Assembly (NCBI GenBank): GCA_004194705.1
Contig: SADC01000928.1
Location: 118,187-182,186 of the forward strand
DNA from: Ditylenchus dipsaci
Lineage: Eukaryota > Nematoda > Chromadorea > Rhabditida > Anguinidae
Direction of reading: 5' to 3'
DNA: 64,000 nt
In this document: positions 21,001-32,400 of the stretch, in pieces
Layout: each line of letters begins with the position of its first letter
Numbering within the stretch: the stretch's first letter is position 1
Made by a program: the position numbers and the translations under genes
Notes under the pieces: model-generated
The model's database searches: none
What the model was told of the DNA's origin: nothing
Seen by the model: the letters and a program-made list of their open reading frames with translations, nothing else

Positions 21001-22979
21001 ATAAAAAATCAGAACCCTCGTAGCGAATACCCCCCCCTTCCACCCTATTTTCATTTTAAAGCATAAGTAAAGAGTACTCAAATTTATGTCCCAGACCCCG
21101 GAAAAACTGGGTGAACTATTTATTAGTCACAACTTCCGTAAGCTGTCCTACCCCGATCCTGAGGGCTAAGCTTAGATTTTTTGTTCCAAAGGGTAATTAC
21201 AGCGATTTTAAAAAGGTTAGGTTTGGGGTGGGATCTTCGCTACTATCGCCAAAATAATAATCTTTGCTATTTTTGGGATCATAATGGCGAATAAGATTGA
21301 CAAAAGTCGTCAAAATCGCGGTCAAAAAAGTATCGGACGAAGTGACGGAACAAACTTCTTGGTTTTTTTGCTCATAAAGTCCTGCAGTTGACAATTTAGG
21401 AAATTGTAGCAGGTCTTTGCGCTTTCAATGCAGCAAATAATAGCGCCGAAGCTATTGAGCTTGAATTTAGCCATATCAATGACATGGTTGTGAGTATTGT
21501 GAACAAAATGCAGAAATGGATTCCACTCCAGCTGGTAGTCTAAATAAATTTAACAAATCTACCGAAAATTTATTTTTATATTAAGAACATGACCTGGCCC
21601 TCGATCACAACTGTTGCTGCAAAAACATCCATTTACGAGCAGGAGGAGATTAATCCATCTAGTTACAACAAAGTGGCAGATCGTGTAAAAAGCGCAGTTG
21701 ATAAAGTTGGTTTTCCCGGGTCAGTTTTTATCGTAATCTTTTAGCACTTAATTTTCGCGCTACAAGTTAGTTGACTGTAAAATTTCAGTTATGACCACCA
21801 AGTTGTAATCTGGTCCAACAATGTTCAGTTCGGAGCAAAATGTCCTAGTGATAGCTGCATTAATATTGTTGACTACAAGAACATAAATGCTTTAATAGTA
21901 AGAAGCAGAGAAACTAGTCCTTTCAATGCATCACTACAAATCAGTCAATGGCTGCATAATAACGGTGAAAAAGTAACACAAATTTTGAAGTTAGTACTAA
22001 ATTTCTAATTTAATAATAAGTGGGTTTAAAAGTAGAATTTGGAAGTACAAGCAAGTACAAAAAATGACATTACAGTCAAGTCTCGTTAAACCGGCACCTC
22101 CCTCAAGTTCGTTCCCGCCTAGGGTCCGACACTTTTTTACCTCAATTTTGGACCCTAGGCGGGAAAGAACTTGAGGGGGTCCCGGTTAACGAGAGTTGAC
22201 TGTAAATAAAAAAAATTGCAAAAAATTCAAAAATTGATCTTTTCGGGAGGAGGTGTTACCAACGGAATCCGTTTTATTATTTATTTACTAACATTAAAGG
22301 TCCTGTCTCTTCCTTATCATGGCAATTTCAAAGGTTTGAATGCGCGTGGGAACACAGAGATTTTGTCAATAATTTTTTCGAAAAATTTTGGTTTGCATTT
22401 GAATTTTAAACGTTATTCACTATTCGATATAAATGACAGTACGCCAGTGACAGATGAGAAGCAGTGCAAATTGGATAAGTTGCCCGATCTGGCATGGTCA
22501 AGCGACGCTGGGCTCGACTAGTGAATGGTAGCACGTTTTGAACAAATTTGCAAGATTACTTTTTAAACAATAAGCGCAAGCAAAAACAATTCGAAATTAT
22601 TATGACAAAATGTGTGCGGTACCGCGCGCATTCAAACCTTTCGAATTGCCATGATAAGGTATATTGACTAAAACTCAGAAATATTACCTAAACAGTACTA
22701 AAAAATTCTACATTTAGTGACAATGTAAGCAATGGAAACCTAACCTATATTCTGCACCAAGTAAATACCACTATGAAAGATGTTGTCAATAAAACTATGT
22801 TCCGAGCTGCTCTCATCATTAAAAACCAAAATTTATTGGCTTCGAAAACCATAATCAACATTGGAGAAGACAGTTTTAAAGAATGGATAAATTCAACTAA
22901 GAACACCGTAGACTATTTTACAACGGATATGTGTGGGCAACTCGCTTTAAATTGGTTTTCTTTGCTTAAATATTTGTAA
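18027..22979 (+). CDS. Gene A copy 2 (A2), secreted-protein family
   Basis: Function not recognised. The only copy of A complete in the window. Inferred exons: 18027-18090 (signal peptide MYQNILSILFIFTTLPP), 18184-18299, 18589-18717, 18770-about 18895, 18947-19106, 19637-19856, 19911-about 20034 (interrupted), 21400-21534, 21586-21719, 21789-21989, 22718-22979. Phases agree between most exons. Exon 2 is helical (DVLATMSDNNEKF), exon 4 has FWYDYDRNGPYPDKYW, exon 5 has SCDLPTYEQ, exon 10 CPSDSC and the last exon NLLASKTIINIG. A 797-bp foldback has landed inside exon 7. The frame across exon 4 is uncertain in both copies. The role is probably extracellular, inferred from the signal peptide and Asn-X-Ser/Thr sites. 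Confidence 0.8.
18313..18548. repeat. GG..CC foldback in A2 intron 2
   Basis: Arms GGGTATCGACGTTAGGTACC and, reversed, GGGCGCGTTGACGTTAGGTACC. Flanked on both sides by T-runs, so any 8-9 bp duplication cannot be defined exactly. Not present in the B genes at this position. Confidence 0.6.
19164..19610. mobile_element. CAGTTGA foldback in A2 intron 5
   Basis: Ends CAGTTGAGTC and the complement of GTTGACTG-type sequence. Left-arm sequence GGAACCACTCGGGACT matches the A1 insertion 455-867 at the same intron position. An inner hairpin pairs AATGGTATATTAAC with GTTAATATACCATTG. Confidence 0.7.
20043..20839. mobile_element. GG..CC foldback inside A2 exon 7, 8-bp TSD TTTTTAAT
   Basis: Exact 8-bp duplication TTTTTAAT (20035-20042, 20840-20847). 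Ends GGGCAAAACTTTTTTTGAC and, reversed, GGGCAATACTTTTTTTGAC. Arms carry four to five copies of a TTTTTTTGACCCAGATTCAC-type unit. The A1 exon at 4163 is uninterrupted at this point, so the insertion followed the duplication. Inner arms pair ATGTTTTGAGCATTTTCGCC. Confidence 0.92.
20985..21265. repeat. Dispersed repeat shared with 26965-27180
   Basis: Reverse-complement match to 26965-27180: GTCCCAGACCCCGGAAAA, CTACCCCGATCCTGAGGGC and TTGTTCCAAAGGGTA here correspond to GGGGTCTGGGAC, CTTAGGATCGGGGTAGGCC and CCTTTGGAACAA there. Confidence 0.6.
22073..22202. mobile_element. pogo/Tigger-like MITE (130 bp)
   Basis: Ends CAGTCAAGTCTCGTTAAACC and, reversed, CAGTCAACTCTCGTTAACCG, flanked by TA (22071-22072, 22203-22204). 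Nearly perfect hairpin. Confidence 0.88.
22312..22659. repeat. Foldback CCTTATCATGGCAATT
   Basis: Arms CCTTATCATGGCAATTTC and AAATTGCCATGATAAGG type, then GGTTTGAATGCGCG paired with CGCGCATTCAAACC. Sits in the last intron of A2 and is not in A1. Confidence 0.65.
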
Positions 22980-23499
22980 ATAGAGTACTTCAACCAAATA
23001 AAAATGCGTATGTTTAACAGGTTTTTGCATTTCTATAATGAAAGCAGCGAAGAAAATAACAATGGCAGAAAAAAAATTCCAGAAAAGTTGTATTAGGAAC
23101 TGGACAAAATTTGGCCAACCGACTCAAAGCGGTAAAAAAAGACTTGTGGCGCCAATTTAAAAACTGAACAATTTTAAGGACAAGTGTTCGAACATGTTTT
23201 TAAACAGACTCAAAATTGAAAGCTGTATGAAGAAAAAGAAAATAACCATATTTCAGACTTTCGACATGGTTCGAATTTCGGATCGGCCATATCTCGAGAT
23301 CCAAATTTGAAATAGGCGATCTGTGAAAATTGAACATACTCAGAATTGTTTTTTCTTTCGAATGAGATTAAAACTAGAAATTTCGGAAAAATATAAGTAA
23401 CAAAAATTGGTCCAGAAATACAGAATATCGCTTTTAATAATTATGTGAACACTACCAAACGAATTAGAACATACAGGGTTGACCAAATTTTTTGAGCTA

Positions 23500-24301
23500 T
23501 TGGGTTGGTCAAAAATTATCCGGATATTTTATTAAGACTAATATTTTATCAATGTTGCAAGCATATCTATTCTCTTTTCATAACATTTTGTAGCTCTGCA
23601 TCTCCTCTTTCAAATGGCATATTAATCTTAGCTTGATGATTTTGGATAAGTCGCCATTTGGCTCCAAACACTTGTCATGTCATTTGAGAAATTGACCAAC
23701 GTTTTCATCACTTTAACTGGTCAAAATTTTAATTCTGAATTTTACGATCTAGCAACATCTTACAATTAAGTCGTAGCGCAGCTCAAGAGCTACAAAATCC
23801 ACTTTACAGGATAATTTCTGAAAATCTGAGTGTTGAGATATGGCTTTTTGGAAAAAATAGACTTTCTGAAAAAATGCAAGAAATCTGAAAAAATTGTAAT
23901 AACTTGGATTTTGGCCATTTTTTCAGAAAGTCTATTTTTTCCAAAAAGCCATATCTCATTACTCAGATTTCCAAAAATTATTGGAAATCTGTAAAGTGGA
24001 TTTTGTAGCTCTTGAGCTGCGCTACAACTTAGTTGTAAGATATTGCTAGATCGTAAAATCCAGAATTAAAATTTTTGACCAGTTAAAGTGATGAAAACGT
24101 TGGTCAATTTCTCAAAATGACCTGACAAGTGTTTGGAGCCAAATGGCGACTTATCCAAAATAATCAAGCTAAGATTAATATGCCATTTGAAAAAGGAGAT
24201 GCAGAGCTACAAAATGTTATGAAAAGAGAATAAATATGATTGCAACATTGATAAAATATAAGTCTTAATAAAATATCCTGGATAATTTTTGACCAACCCA
24301 A
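23500..24301. mobile_element. Mariner-type MITE (802 bp)
   Basis: Perfect long palindrome with ends TTGGGTTGGTCAAAAATTATCC-like, flanked by TA (23498-23499, 24302-24303). The TGGTCAAAAA(T/G)TT end resembles the mariner element at 3456. Inner arms carry AAAAAGCCATATCTC, as in 1715-4134 and 50258-50886. No transposase remains. Confidence 0.85.
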
Positions 24302-24488
24302 TATTTCTTTTGCTCATAACTTTTTGAATATGCGTTATTCCGACGAGATCTCTTTTTTGTTCACTAAAGGAGTCAAAAGGAATTCGTTTGATATCTTGTT
24401 TGCTTTTTATCACTAGGGTGACTGCCGACTTAACAGGCGCCGAGTTATGAGAGCAATATGTGAAGAATCCTGGTACAGTCAACGCTTA

Positions 24489-24960
24489 ATCACGTGGGAT
24501 CACTACCTGGATATTCCTACCTGGGTAACACTACCTGGATACCACCCCTGGGCACCACCAGTTGAGTAACACCTCTTAAGTACCACCAACTGTGTACCCA
24601 CCTGAGGACCACCAGCTGGATACCCCTTATCTGGGTACCACCATTCTGTCTGACAGGACCGAAAGTGCGATTTCAGCCTCCAAAACCCGAAAATCTAGGG
24701 TCGAGTCCACCTCACCAAGTGGAGATCCACCTGCATGGCCTCGAAAATTAAAAAATTTTAAATTAAAAAACAGATCATTAATAAAAAAAATTACCAATTG
24801 GGCACCACCGCCTGGGTACCACATCCCGGGCCCACCAATCAGGTACCACCACCTGGATACCACATCCTGAGCACCACGACCTGAGCACCACCACCTGTTA
24901 ACCTCCGATTGGCCACCAGTACCCGGGTACCACCGCCTGGGTTTGATTACCTGAATTACC
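24489..24960. repeat. Tandem array of CTGGGTACCACCAC units
   Basis: Two blocks (24489-24660 and 24795-24960) of a loosely repeated unit of 14-16 bp, types CTGGGTACCACCACC and CTGGATACCAC, in the same orientation, separated by non-repeat sequence. A similar array occurs at 55395-55510. Confidence 0.75.
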
Positions 24961-26446
24961 AAAATCAATGATAAAATAAAAATATTAAAAAAACTCGCAA
25001 ATTTAAAATTATTTATTGTTAATTTTTTCTTTAACGATTTGACCGATTTCAATGCTTAGCTTCTCAAAACTCAGCTCGAGCCACTATGCCCTACGATATT
25101 ACAATCGAAAGAGCACACTCAGCTCTACCGATTGCAAAAAGAATGAGCATGAGAAAAGTGGAAAAGAAACAAAAACAGTCTTTTTCAGTCCAAATACTAT
25201 ATAGATATAAAAATTTGATTTTTATATTGTTTGTTTTTAATTTCCTTGATTTTATAAGAAAAATAACTTATACGCATGTCCTATCAAACAGGAACAAATA
25301 TCCACGACTAACCTTTCTTTAACATCGAAGATTGATCATAACAAGATCTAACATTTTTTCAGTATTTCCATGTGTGCTCACTCCACACTCCGTTCTTAAA
25401 CTCACGGGCGCAATTTTAGCAAGAGTTGAGTGGTTCGCTTACAAACCATTTTTCTGAAAGTGCTGAGAATGGTTTGTTAAGAATATAATGCTGTTTTAAT
25501 TATCCAGCATTTCAATACTCAGTTAGTACCTGGGTAAGTACTAACTTCGAGGTGGTCAGCCTCTAAGTTTAGGACATTTTTCTGAATAAGCATACGAATC
25601 ATGCTATCATTATTGCAAATTGGTTCTTAGAACGTTTTGTAATGAACAAAACCCGGTTTGAACTTATCAACACCTGGAAAACTAAGATAGTATCCCCTCC
25701 TATAGGTAGACGTCCAGCTGGGCAACTTGAGTACATCCTGAAAATTTGGCCACAGAATACTAATTTGTAATCTTCACTTATGTACTCAGGGCATCGTTTT
25801 AAGCGAGAGAGAACTGTTCGTTTGCCCATTTCGAAAACTTCCCTCAAATTTGACGTCGACCAGCTCGGGTAAGGTACCCACCCAGGGTATTGAGATTATG
25901 AATTGTCAAACAGCATTTTTGTCTCGTGTAACCGTTTTCAGCACAAGATTTCGCGTTTAATAGTTGTTAAGCGCACTGCAATAGTTCGAAAATTTGTCTT
26001 TCTTCTTTCTACGTTTTCTATGTATGCGTAGAAAAAATCGTAGAAAAACCGTAGAATTCTATAGAATTCTACGTAGAATTCTTCGTAGAATTTTACGTCA
26101 CCCAACCCTACCGAAAAGCAAAAAAAAAATTCTGCAGTATTTAGCTGTAAACACTTTTACGACACATTTTCATGCCTTTTCTATCATTTCCGGGGTCTAA
26201 AAATGTCGAAGAAGTGCATAAACCGTGATTTTGGGCTGCCCACTAAAGTGTACTCCTGCCTAAATTATCAATTATGGTCTGACTGACAAAAAAAAAGTAT
26301 TAAAAAGTATTGTTTATTTGCTCTAAAAGCACTAAACATTGGGAAGAGAAAAGAGCAAAGCATATAACAGCTGTCTGACTACTGCTAAATGACCTGGATA
26401 AAAGTTTGTTTATTGATATTTTGTTGTGTCACTTAATTATTTTGAA

Positions 26447-29400
26447 ATGTCGTTTTCAATTACATTCAGCCTGATAATATTCTCAACTTTCATAGTAGTA
26501 AAGGCCATTCGTAAGTATTTCTGTTTTAAAGTTGGTTTCAGCATTCTTGATTTCACAAAATGCCTTTTAGCAGTAGAAGATGTGGATGACATGCTTGCCC
26601 AGTTTACTAATTTCACAGAGTTGGCCGATGACAGTTTGGGCAAGCTCAAGCTAATATCCGACCAAAATCCAGAATTTATATCACGTATAGAAAATGGGAG
26701 CCTTAATTAATCTAGGAACAAATGCAAATTATTCAGTATCTTTTTGATTAAGTTGCTAAGCTGAACTTCTGTATTTTTTACTTTTCAGGCAACTGATCAA
26801 GAAAAAGTAGCTCTGCGTATACTTCACTCATTTTTGAAGCAACAGTTGCCTAGACTTGGAATAGTTGTGATTCGAATTATCAACAAGCTAGAATGCAGTC
26901 TAACATCGGAAAATTATCACAAGGTGGTGTTAACATCAGTTTTGGAGTTTTCTTATAAGAAAAATAGGCGCTACTAACGAATAACCACCCCCCCCCCTCC
27001 AAAACCTGACCTTATAAAAATCGTTGTAAATACCCTTTGGAACAAAAAATTTAGGCTTAGCCCTTAGGATCGGGGTAGGCCAGCGTACGGAAGTTGTGAC
27101 TAATAATAGTTTTACGCATATTTTCCGGGGTCTGGGACATATATTTGGGTACTCTTTAATAAAATTTTAAAAGGTATAAGTTTTTATTTGGGGCGTCGGG
27201 ATTGGGCATTCTATACTAGGCCGAATATTTTGAGATACAGTCGACGCTCGATTTAGTGATCACCCGATTTAGTGTTCAGCTCGATTTAGTGTTCATCTAA
27301 ACCCAACTTATTTAGTCAGCGGCTATGTAAAATGACTAAAGTTGACGCTCGATTTAGTGTTCAGTTCGATTTAGTGTACACCTAGAGCGGGCCCAGAGTG
27401 AACACTAAATCGAGCGTCGACTGTATCGAGAATAGGGGATCCCAGAGAAGAAGAGAAAACAGGGCAGAAATGTGACTCATGCTTCTGCCCCGGAAAAAAT
27501 TCAGAATGCGAGGGCATGGTCTTCTAAGGTGACACGCAACTAGTTTTTAAACTCCCAAGTTGTCTATGTTGGAAATAAAATGCGTGCGGATATTAATTAG
27601 GGCATTTTCTCACAAAACGTGGCACTTTTTTCGCTCATCATCCTGATTTATTCTGTTGATAGCGCATGTCTCACCCCGTGCTTGCAAAGCACAGCGTGTC
27701 AAAACCTTATATGCTGTCAGATACACACTGGCGTTGTGTTTTTGAATTTTTTTTGCTGAATATTCGAATATTAAATCTTCTTTTTGATTTTTTTAATCAT
27801 TTTTGCAAATTTTTTATTTCTATTACATATCAGATGATTCGTAATGATTGTAGTCATCAATTATCGAAGTTTCATCTGGCGGACAACAATCCGTGGCTAG
27901 AATTTTTTTGAAAACAGCGTTTCTAGTGCTATTTCGGTGTTTAATTGTTCAACTATAATTCCTTATTTTTTCTTCAGCATTTGCTCGCTTTTGGTAGCCT
28001 TTTATTTCCTGAGTCCTTCTGCACGTTTTTATTGTTTCTTTCATCAAAAAAAACCCAGAAATGTAGTAAAACTCGTTTAAAATATAGCCGCAAAATTTTG
28101 CCAAAAAATGGATCTGCTGCTTAAACAAGTAGCCACTCTGTCAGAGAATTAGATAAATTAAATTTCAAAACACCATTCGATAGCCCAGAGAAATAGCTAC
28201 AGTTTGTATAGACTCACTTTTTTCATAAAGTTGCGAGGGAGATATCGATAAAAGCAGTCTGCCAATCAATCTCTACAAGAATTGCTTCAAAACAAAGTTA
28301 GTGAAACGAACAGAATTTTAATGTGTAATAAAGAAATTAAAAACACCGAAAGATGAATGGGGAACTTAGCTTTCGATTGATATAACATGTTTAAGGCTAT
28401 GGTCACACCCTTGGTCGATGTCAAGGTCGACTTTTTTGAACTTCTTTTGTGGCCAGAGATGATTTTTCTTGTATTATTTTTATGTTTTTTATACCAAACA
28501 ATAGCTCAGGAACTAAGCTTTCTTTTACATCAGACAACTTTGATTTAAATGACAAAAGGGCATGTAATAATACAAAAGTTGTAGGTCGTCGAGGTCGATG
28601 TACCTCAACCGTGACATCGACCAACCTACAACTTTTAGACCATCATATGTATTTTTGTTACATTTTTTGAAATATTTTTGATACGCAAAAAAGCTTAGAT
28701 CCTGAGCTATTGTTGGCATAAAAACATAAAAATGATACTAGAAAAAACTTTCTCTGGCCACAAAAGAAGTTCAAAAAAGTCGACTTCGACATCGACCAAG
28801 ACAAGAGTGTGACCAGGGGGTAAAATTAAACATTAAAATTTGTTTCAAAAATTTACAAAAATAAAATTTACAAAAATTAGGGATCTAACGCTTATCGTTT
28901 GGTCTCGACACGAAACTATAAATTTCAACCTGAATTTGAACTTGTATCTGACGCTTGACACGCTGTGAAAGGCAAGTCGAGGTCGAGCTCGGGTTTTTTC
29001 AACCTTTATGGTGATCAGAGATAATTTTTTCTATACTTGTTTTCATTCTTTATATACCAAACGAAAACTTAGATTCCGAGCTATCTTATAAATCAAAAAT
29101 TGTTTCACTATTGTGACAAAAGTAAATGTTATGTCTAAGGTGTCGAGGTTTTGGAGCTCGAGCAGCTTCCGACTTTTGTGCTGTTACATACATTTTGTCG
29201 CATCAATAAAATAATTTTTGATGTAGAAGATAGCTCAGAATCTAAGCTTTCGTTGGGCATATAAAAATTAACAAAAAGTATAGAAAAAAATCGTCTCTGA
29301 TCGCCAAAAAAGTCCGAGTAAACACAAGCGACCACGACTCGCCTATCTAATCGAGGAGTTACACATTTTCATTTTTAAGTTCGTCACTATTCCGATGCTT

Positions 29401-32400
29401 AACTTTCTACCAGTGTTTTATGCAATAACGGATCCTGCAGAAAACAGAACTAGATGGTTAGACACTTTCAAAGCCAAGTGTGCTAGATGGGCTAAAGGCA
29501 GTCCATCGGAAATTTTAAGTGTATGTAAGTATAGTCCCATTTATACTTCTGTTATTAAAATTTTCAGTTTTTTCGTCATTATGCAATCCGCACCTGTATG
29601 ACGCCTGCCAAACTACAGGAGCTTTTTACAGAATTTAACCATGTGTAAGTTTTATGTTTTTTAACTTGGATAATGTTTAGTTTTTGTATCACCTCACAAC
29701 TTCTAATTTATCTGCCTTAAGTTCTGAAAAATGTTCTAAACTTTCGATTCTACAATTTCAGAAGGGTCGTTGGATTAACAGTGTCATGCTTGCACGAGCA
29801 GCTTTTTTGAGACAAAAAAGTTGTTAGAAACCAAGTTGAACATTTGTGCAGAAGTTCAATGATTAGAAAAAAATTTGAATTCGTGGCAGCGCCTCTTATT
29901 AGAATGGGCTGCCCCTTTAAAGAATATATTTTCTTGTGTTTTGTGAAGGTATCAAGTTGTTTTGCTGACTTATCTGCAGAATAAACACCATGTCTTGTGT
30001 CTGAACTCAGGTCCGTCGTCGGTCGAAATTTTAAAAAAATTGTGTATTTCCGTTGCGTTTTTCACGTCCCTCTAGTTTTGCTAGTTTTAGCTCTTTTAGA
30101 GGGTACGTATCGTTTCCCCGAAAAGTTCACTTCCCTGAAAGTACGTTTCCCGAAAAGTTCATTTCCACGAAAAGTATCATTTCCCCGAAACGTTTGTTTC
30201 CCTGAAAATATTTATAATTTGAATGAAGTTGTGTTGTGAACAGAATCTTGTTAAACGAATAAATCTCGATCGATTTACGTATCTCCGCCATCTCCGTGCC
30301 TTGTCTCAAGCTGAAAAGACAATGACTGAAGATCTCCTGTGAATTGATCCACCGATTTTGTAGCGTTACAGGTTCCAAACCAAGTGGAAGCAAAATTTAA
30401 TTTTTTTCTTGACAAAATACTTTTAGAGGACTAGGAAGTGTCAAGATGGTGAGCAAACGGCTTGAGTTCAGAATCCCCCCCCCACGGGACTGATCAGGTG
30501 GAGGAGATAACTTCATATTCGTGTTTCTCGACCCCGATTTCATGAGAAAACCGCGCGTTTTTTTGGTTCTGAGAAAAAAAATTTTTTCGACCACAGGGGG
30601 TATCATGGTTTTTTAGTCAAAATTTGAAAAATTTAAATTGGCGCCTTTGAATTTTAAAGGGAATAAGGGCTGTATAGGGAGGGAAGGGAATAAAAGGGGC
30701 CACTAATCACACAGGCCCACTAACAAGAAGATGTTGAACATAGTTTTGAATACTGGGGCCTACCGCATAAATAAACTCTGGTATGCATGCTTTTTCATGC
30801 ATCCAGAGTCACTTTCGAGTGATTTGTGTCTAAGGTATGTGGGTGTGCGCATCTCAACTCCAAGCCCCCAAGCCCCTGCGCCCCGAAGGGGCGCAGGGGG
30901 CTTGAGAGTTAGAGATGCGCGCACACACTTACCTTAGACATGATTCCGTTCAGTACTCTTGACCATAAAATGCATATAGAGTCTTTTTTGCCACGGCCCA
31001 GTTGAAAAACATGGTGAGGCAATCGCAGAATACAAACATTTGAATTTTAACGTTCTGTCATAAAAGTGGCCCCCTTTTATTCCCTTCCCCTCCCAATACA
31101 GCCCTTGTTCCCTTTAAAATTCAAAAGGCGCCAATTTAAATTTTTCAAATTTTGACTAAAAAACCATGATACCCCCTGTGGTTCGAAAAAAATTTTTTTC
31201 TCAGAATCAAAAAAACGCGCGGCTTTCTCATGAAATCGGGGTCGAGAAACACGAATATGTGGTTATCTCCTCCACCTGATCAGTCCCCGTGGGGGGGGGG
31301 GGCGGGATTCGTCACTGCAACCGAGCAAACCACCTGGTACCTTTTGAACAGGTATACATCTTCAGAATCTGAATTTTTGAGGCTTGAGTTCAGAATCCCC
31401 CCCCCCACGGGACTGATCAGGTGGAGGAGATAACGTCATATTCGTGTTTCTCGACCCCGATTTCATGAGAAAGCCGGCTGTTTTTTTGGTTCTGAGAAAA
31501 AAAAATTTTCGAACCACAGGGGGGTATCATGGTTTTTTAGTCAAAATTTGAAAAATTTGAATTGGCGCCTTTTGAATTTTAAAGGGATTGAGGGCTGTAT
31601 AGGGAGGGGAAGGGAATAAAAGGGGCCACTAATCACACAGGGCCACTAACAAGAAGATGTTAAACATAGTTTTGAATACTGGGGCCTACCGCATAAATAA
31701 ACTCTGGTATGCATGCTTTTTCATGCATCCAGAGTCACTTTCGAGTGATTTGTGTCTAAGGTATGTGGGTGTGCGCATCTCAACTCCAAGCCCCGGCGCC
31801 CCCGAAAGGGCGCAGGGGGCTTGGAGTTAAGATGCGCGCACGCACTTACCTTAGATATGATTCCGAGCAAGACTCATGATCAAAAATGCATAAAGAAGCT
31901 GCGAGATACCCTGCGAGATACGAAAATACTTCAGAAAAACTGATGTTCCTGTAAGTCAATTCGCTGTTTTAGCATTATAAAATCATATTCAGGCACTATT
32001 CTGGATACGTTATGATGATTTTTAATAATTTTCAGCTTAATCAAAAATGGTTGCAGTTCAGAATCCCCCCCCCACGGGACTGATCAGGTGGAGGAGATAA
32101 CTTCATATTCGTGTTTCTCGACCCCGATTTCATGAGAAAGCTGGCTGTTTTTTTGGTTCTGAGAAAAAAAAAATTTTTCGATCCACAGGGGGGGGTAAAA
32201 AAAGACTCTATATGCATTTTATGGTCAAGAGTACTTCTCTGATACCCCCCTGTGGATCGAAAAAAAATTTTTTTCTCAGAACCAAAAAAACAGCCAGCTT
32301 TCTCATGAAATCGGGTCGAGAAACACGAATATCAAGTTATCTCCTCCACCTGATCAGTCCCCGTGGGGGGGGGGGATTCTGAACTGCAACCATTTTTGAT

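Larger units (their letters stand above)
22980..26446. other. A2-B2 intergenic region
   Basis: AATAAA follows the A2 stop within 30 bp. About 3.4 kb, against 0.4 kb between A1 and B1. The extra length includes a mariner MITE (23500-24301) and an ACC-rich tandem array (24489-24960). No gene recognised in 24960-26390, which has short inverted patches such as GTAGAATTCTA (about 26035-26090). Confidence 0.55.

Noticed and set aside
24592..25052. Open frames of 92 and 141 codons on opposite strands
   Set aside because: Low-complexity translations (G/W/P-rich) of the ACC-rich tandem array.
30900..30960. U1 snRNA or spliced-leader RNA gene (ACTTACCT and TCTAAG|GTATGT motifs)
   Set aside because: No Sm site, no snRNA promoter and no full secondary structure could be identified; kept only as a testable finding about the core.
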